Positions 63,073 through 64,000 of a DNA stretch of 64,000 nt are shown in pieces (within the stretch, counting starts at the first letter, position 1; every line of letters begins with the position of its first letter). A program made the translations under genes and the position numbers. The stretch comes from Acidobacteriota bacterium. Its GTDB lineage: Bacteria; Acidobacteriota; Terriglobia; Terriglobales; Acidobacteriaceae. The DNA is taken from NCBI GenBank assembly GCA_021846985.1, contig JAJZVX010000003.1, forward strand, positions 62,001 to 126,000, written 5' to 3'. The notes under the pieces were generated by a model. It was not told the origin of the DNA, did not search any database, and saw nothing but the letters and a program-made list of their open reading frames with translations.

Positions 63073-64000
63073 ATGCCGTCCCGCCCTCCCAATCTGGAGC
63101 TGGAATCCGATCCTCTGGCCTGTTTCCATCCGGTAACCAAGGACTGGTTCAACGCGGTCTTTGATGCGCCCACCGCACCGCAGCGGCAGGGCTGGCCGGT
63201 GATCGCCCGCGGTGAGAGCGCCCTCATTCTGGCCCCCACCGGCACCGGCAAAACCCTCACCGCCTTCCTCTGGTGCCTCGACCGGCTGATGCTCGATCAT
63301 GGGGATCGCGGATCGGAGAGCGTGGGACGGAAATCCACGGGGAAAGGCGGCTGGGGCTGCAAGGTTGTCTACATCTCGCCGTTGAAAGCCCTGGCCGTGG
63401 ACGTGGAGCGGAATCTGCGTTCGCCGCTGGCGGGCATGGCCAACATGGCCCGCCGCATGGGCGTCCCTTTCCATGAACCGCTCATCAGCATCCGTACCGG
63501 CGACACTCCGCAGCGGGAGCGTGCCCGCTTTCAGCGCCATCCCGGCGAAATCCTCATCACCACGCCCGAGTCGCTCTACCTGCTGCTCACATCCCGCGCC
63601 GCCGAGGCCCTCCGCACTGTGGACACGGTCATCGTGGACGAGATCCACGCACTCGTTCCCACCAAGCGCGGCGCTCACCTGTCCCTTTCTCTGGAGCGGC
63701 TCGAGGCCATGGCGCGGCACCGCATCCAGCGCATTGGCCTCTCGGCTACACAGAGGCCGCTGGAAGAGGTGGCGCGGTTCCTGGGCGGCGTGGAAATAGA
63801 GGGCGCAAGGGAACAAGGAGGCAAGGGAACGGCCGGTCAAGGAGCAGGGCCGGCACGAAGCGATAGCGTGTATTCCGGGTGTTGGCCACCTGACGGAGAG
63901 TTCACCCGCTCCGCCGGCGCCTCGGCGCCAGAGGCGGCGGACGCCGCGCCCTTGCGCTACCGGCCGGTAACGATTGTGAACGCCGCGCAGCCCAAGCAGC
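63073..64000 (+). CDS. lhr: Lhr-type large ATP-dependent helicase, N-terminal part (runs off the window)
   Basis: Starting at ATG 63073, the visible 309 codons are the first RecA-like domain of an SF2 helicase of the Lhr family: the Q-motif region PTAPQRQGWPVIARGESALILAPTGTGKTLTAFLWCLDRL (Walker A), VVYISPLKALAVDVERNL, ITTPESLYLLLTS, VIVDEIHALVPTKRGAHLSLSLERL (DEIH Walker B) and IGLSATQRPLEEVARFLGG (motif III). Lhr proteins are 3'-5' DNA helicases in DNA repair. After motif III there is a low-complexity insertion of about 45 residues before YRPVTIVNAAQPKQ. The C-terminal two thirds lie outside the window. Confidence 0.92.
   Translation, partial: MPSRPPNLELESDPLACFHPVTKDWFNAVFDAPTAPQRQGWPVIARGESALILAPTGTGKTLTAFLWCLDRLMLDHGDRGSESVGRKSTGKGGWGCKVVYISPLKALAVDVERNLRSPLAGMANMARRMGVPFHEPLISIRTGDTPQRERARFQRHPGEILITTPESLYLLLTSRAAEALRTVDTVIVDEIHALVPTKRGAHLSLSLERLEAMARHRIQRIGLSATQRPLEEVARFLGGVEIEGAREQGGKGTAGQGAGPARSDSVYSGCWPPDGEFTRSAGASAPEAADAAPLRYRPVTIVNAAQPKQ

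Overview
This window looks like a piece of an Acidobacteriota chromosome, most likely class Terriglobia (Acidobacteriaceae or a relative). The evidence is the high GC content, an Oar-type TonB-dependent receptor with an N-terminal carboxypeptidase-like domain, a very large secreted S53 peptidase with tandem Ig-like repeats, paired DUF362 proteins beside a DUF6599 lipoprotein, and the mix of lipoproteins and Tat-exported glycan enzymes. No 16S rRNA or other decisive marker is present, so the assignment is an inference.

Bases 1 to about 7550 form an accessory region, probably an integrative element. It carries a partial Kelch-type lipoprotein, an XRE regulator, a two-gene operon (DUF5677-like plus PIN-like), a RHH/PIN toxin-antitoxin pair, an ArdC-type antirestriction protein, a HigBA pair and a tyrosine recombinase. 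The recombinase lies next to a tRNA-Leu(CAA) gene that is cut in the anticodon arm. Its non-coding DNA is unusually structured. A nested ~184-bp inverted repeat sits just upstream of ardC, three tandem hairpins built on the same GGTTCC centre lie between higA and the integrase, and 15-bp-spaced iterons overlap the promoter of the DUF5677/PIN operon. A frameshifted ISAs1 transposase remnant separates the element from the housekeeping genes.

Bases 8.1-15.2 kb are core metabolism and replication: purL-purF (4-base overlap), a membrane metallophosphoesterase, a DUF2784 protein and dnaB. Bases 15.5-23.6 kb hold a probable lipid or glycolipid locus: FtsX-like permease, GT1 glycosyltransferase, LolD-like ATPase, LolA-like protein and alpha/beta hydrolase, facing an acyl-CoA ligase and a thioester-reductase-like SDR. 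A methyltransferase, an EamA exporter and mnmE follow.

Bases 27.8-35.2 kb look like a glycan-use locus: TonB-dependent receptor, serine hydrolase, GH29 fucosidase and Tat-exported aldo/keto reductase. Bases 35.3-40 kb are a leftward redox cluster: a 12-transmembrane-type NapH/NapG-like polyferredoxin, a cytochrome c, a DUF6599 lipoprotein and two Tat-type DUF362 proteins. Bases 40.6-43.7 kb are larE-larC-larB for the nickel-pincer cofactor, without larA. Two MFS exporters, an orphan LamG protein, a giant sedolisin, an M24 peptidase and a GH42-like enzyme follow. The right end returns to housekeeping genes: frr, lipA, a small membrane protein with a lipoprotein cytochrome c, dacB, folP and the start of lhr.

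Several genes have a recognisable -10 hexamer only 6-8 bases before the start codon and no Shine-Dalgarno sequence, which suggests leaderless transcripts.
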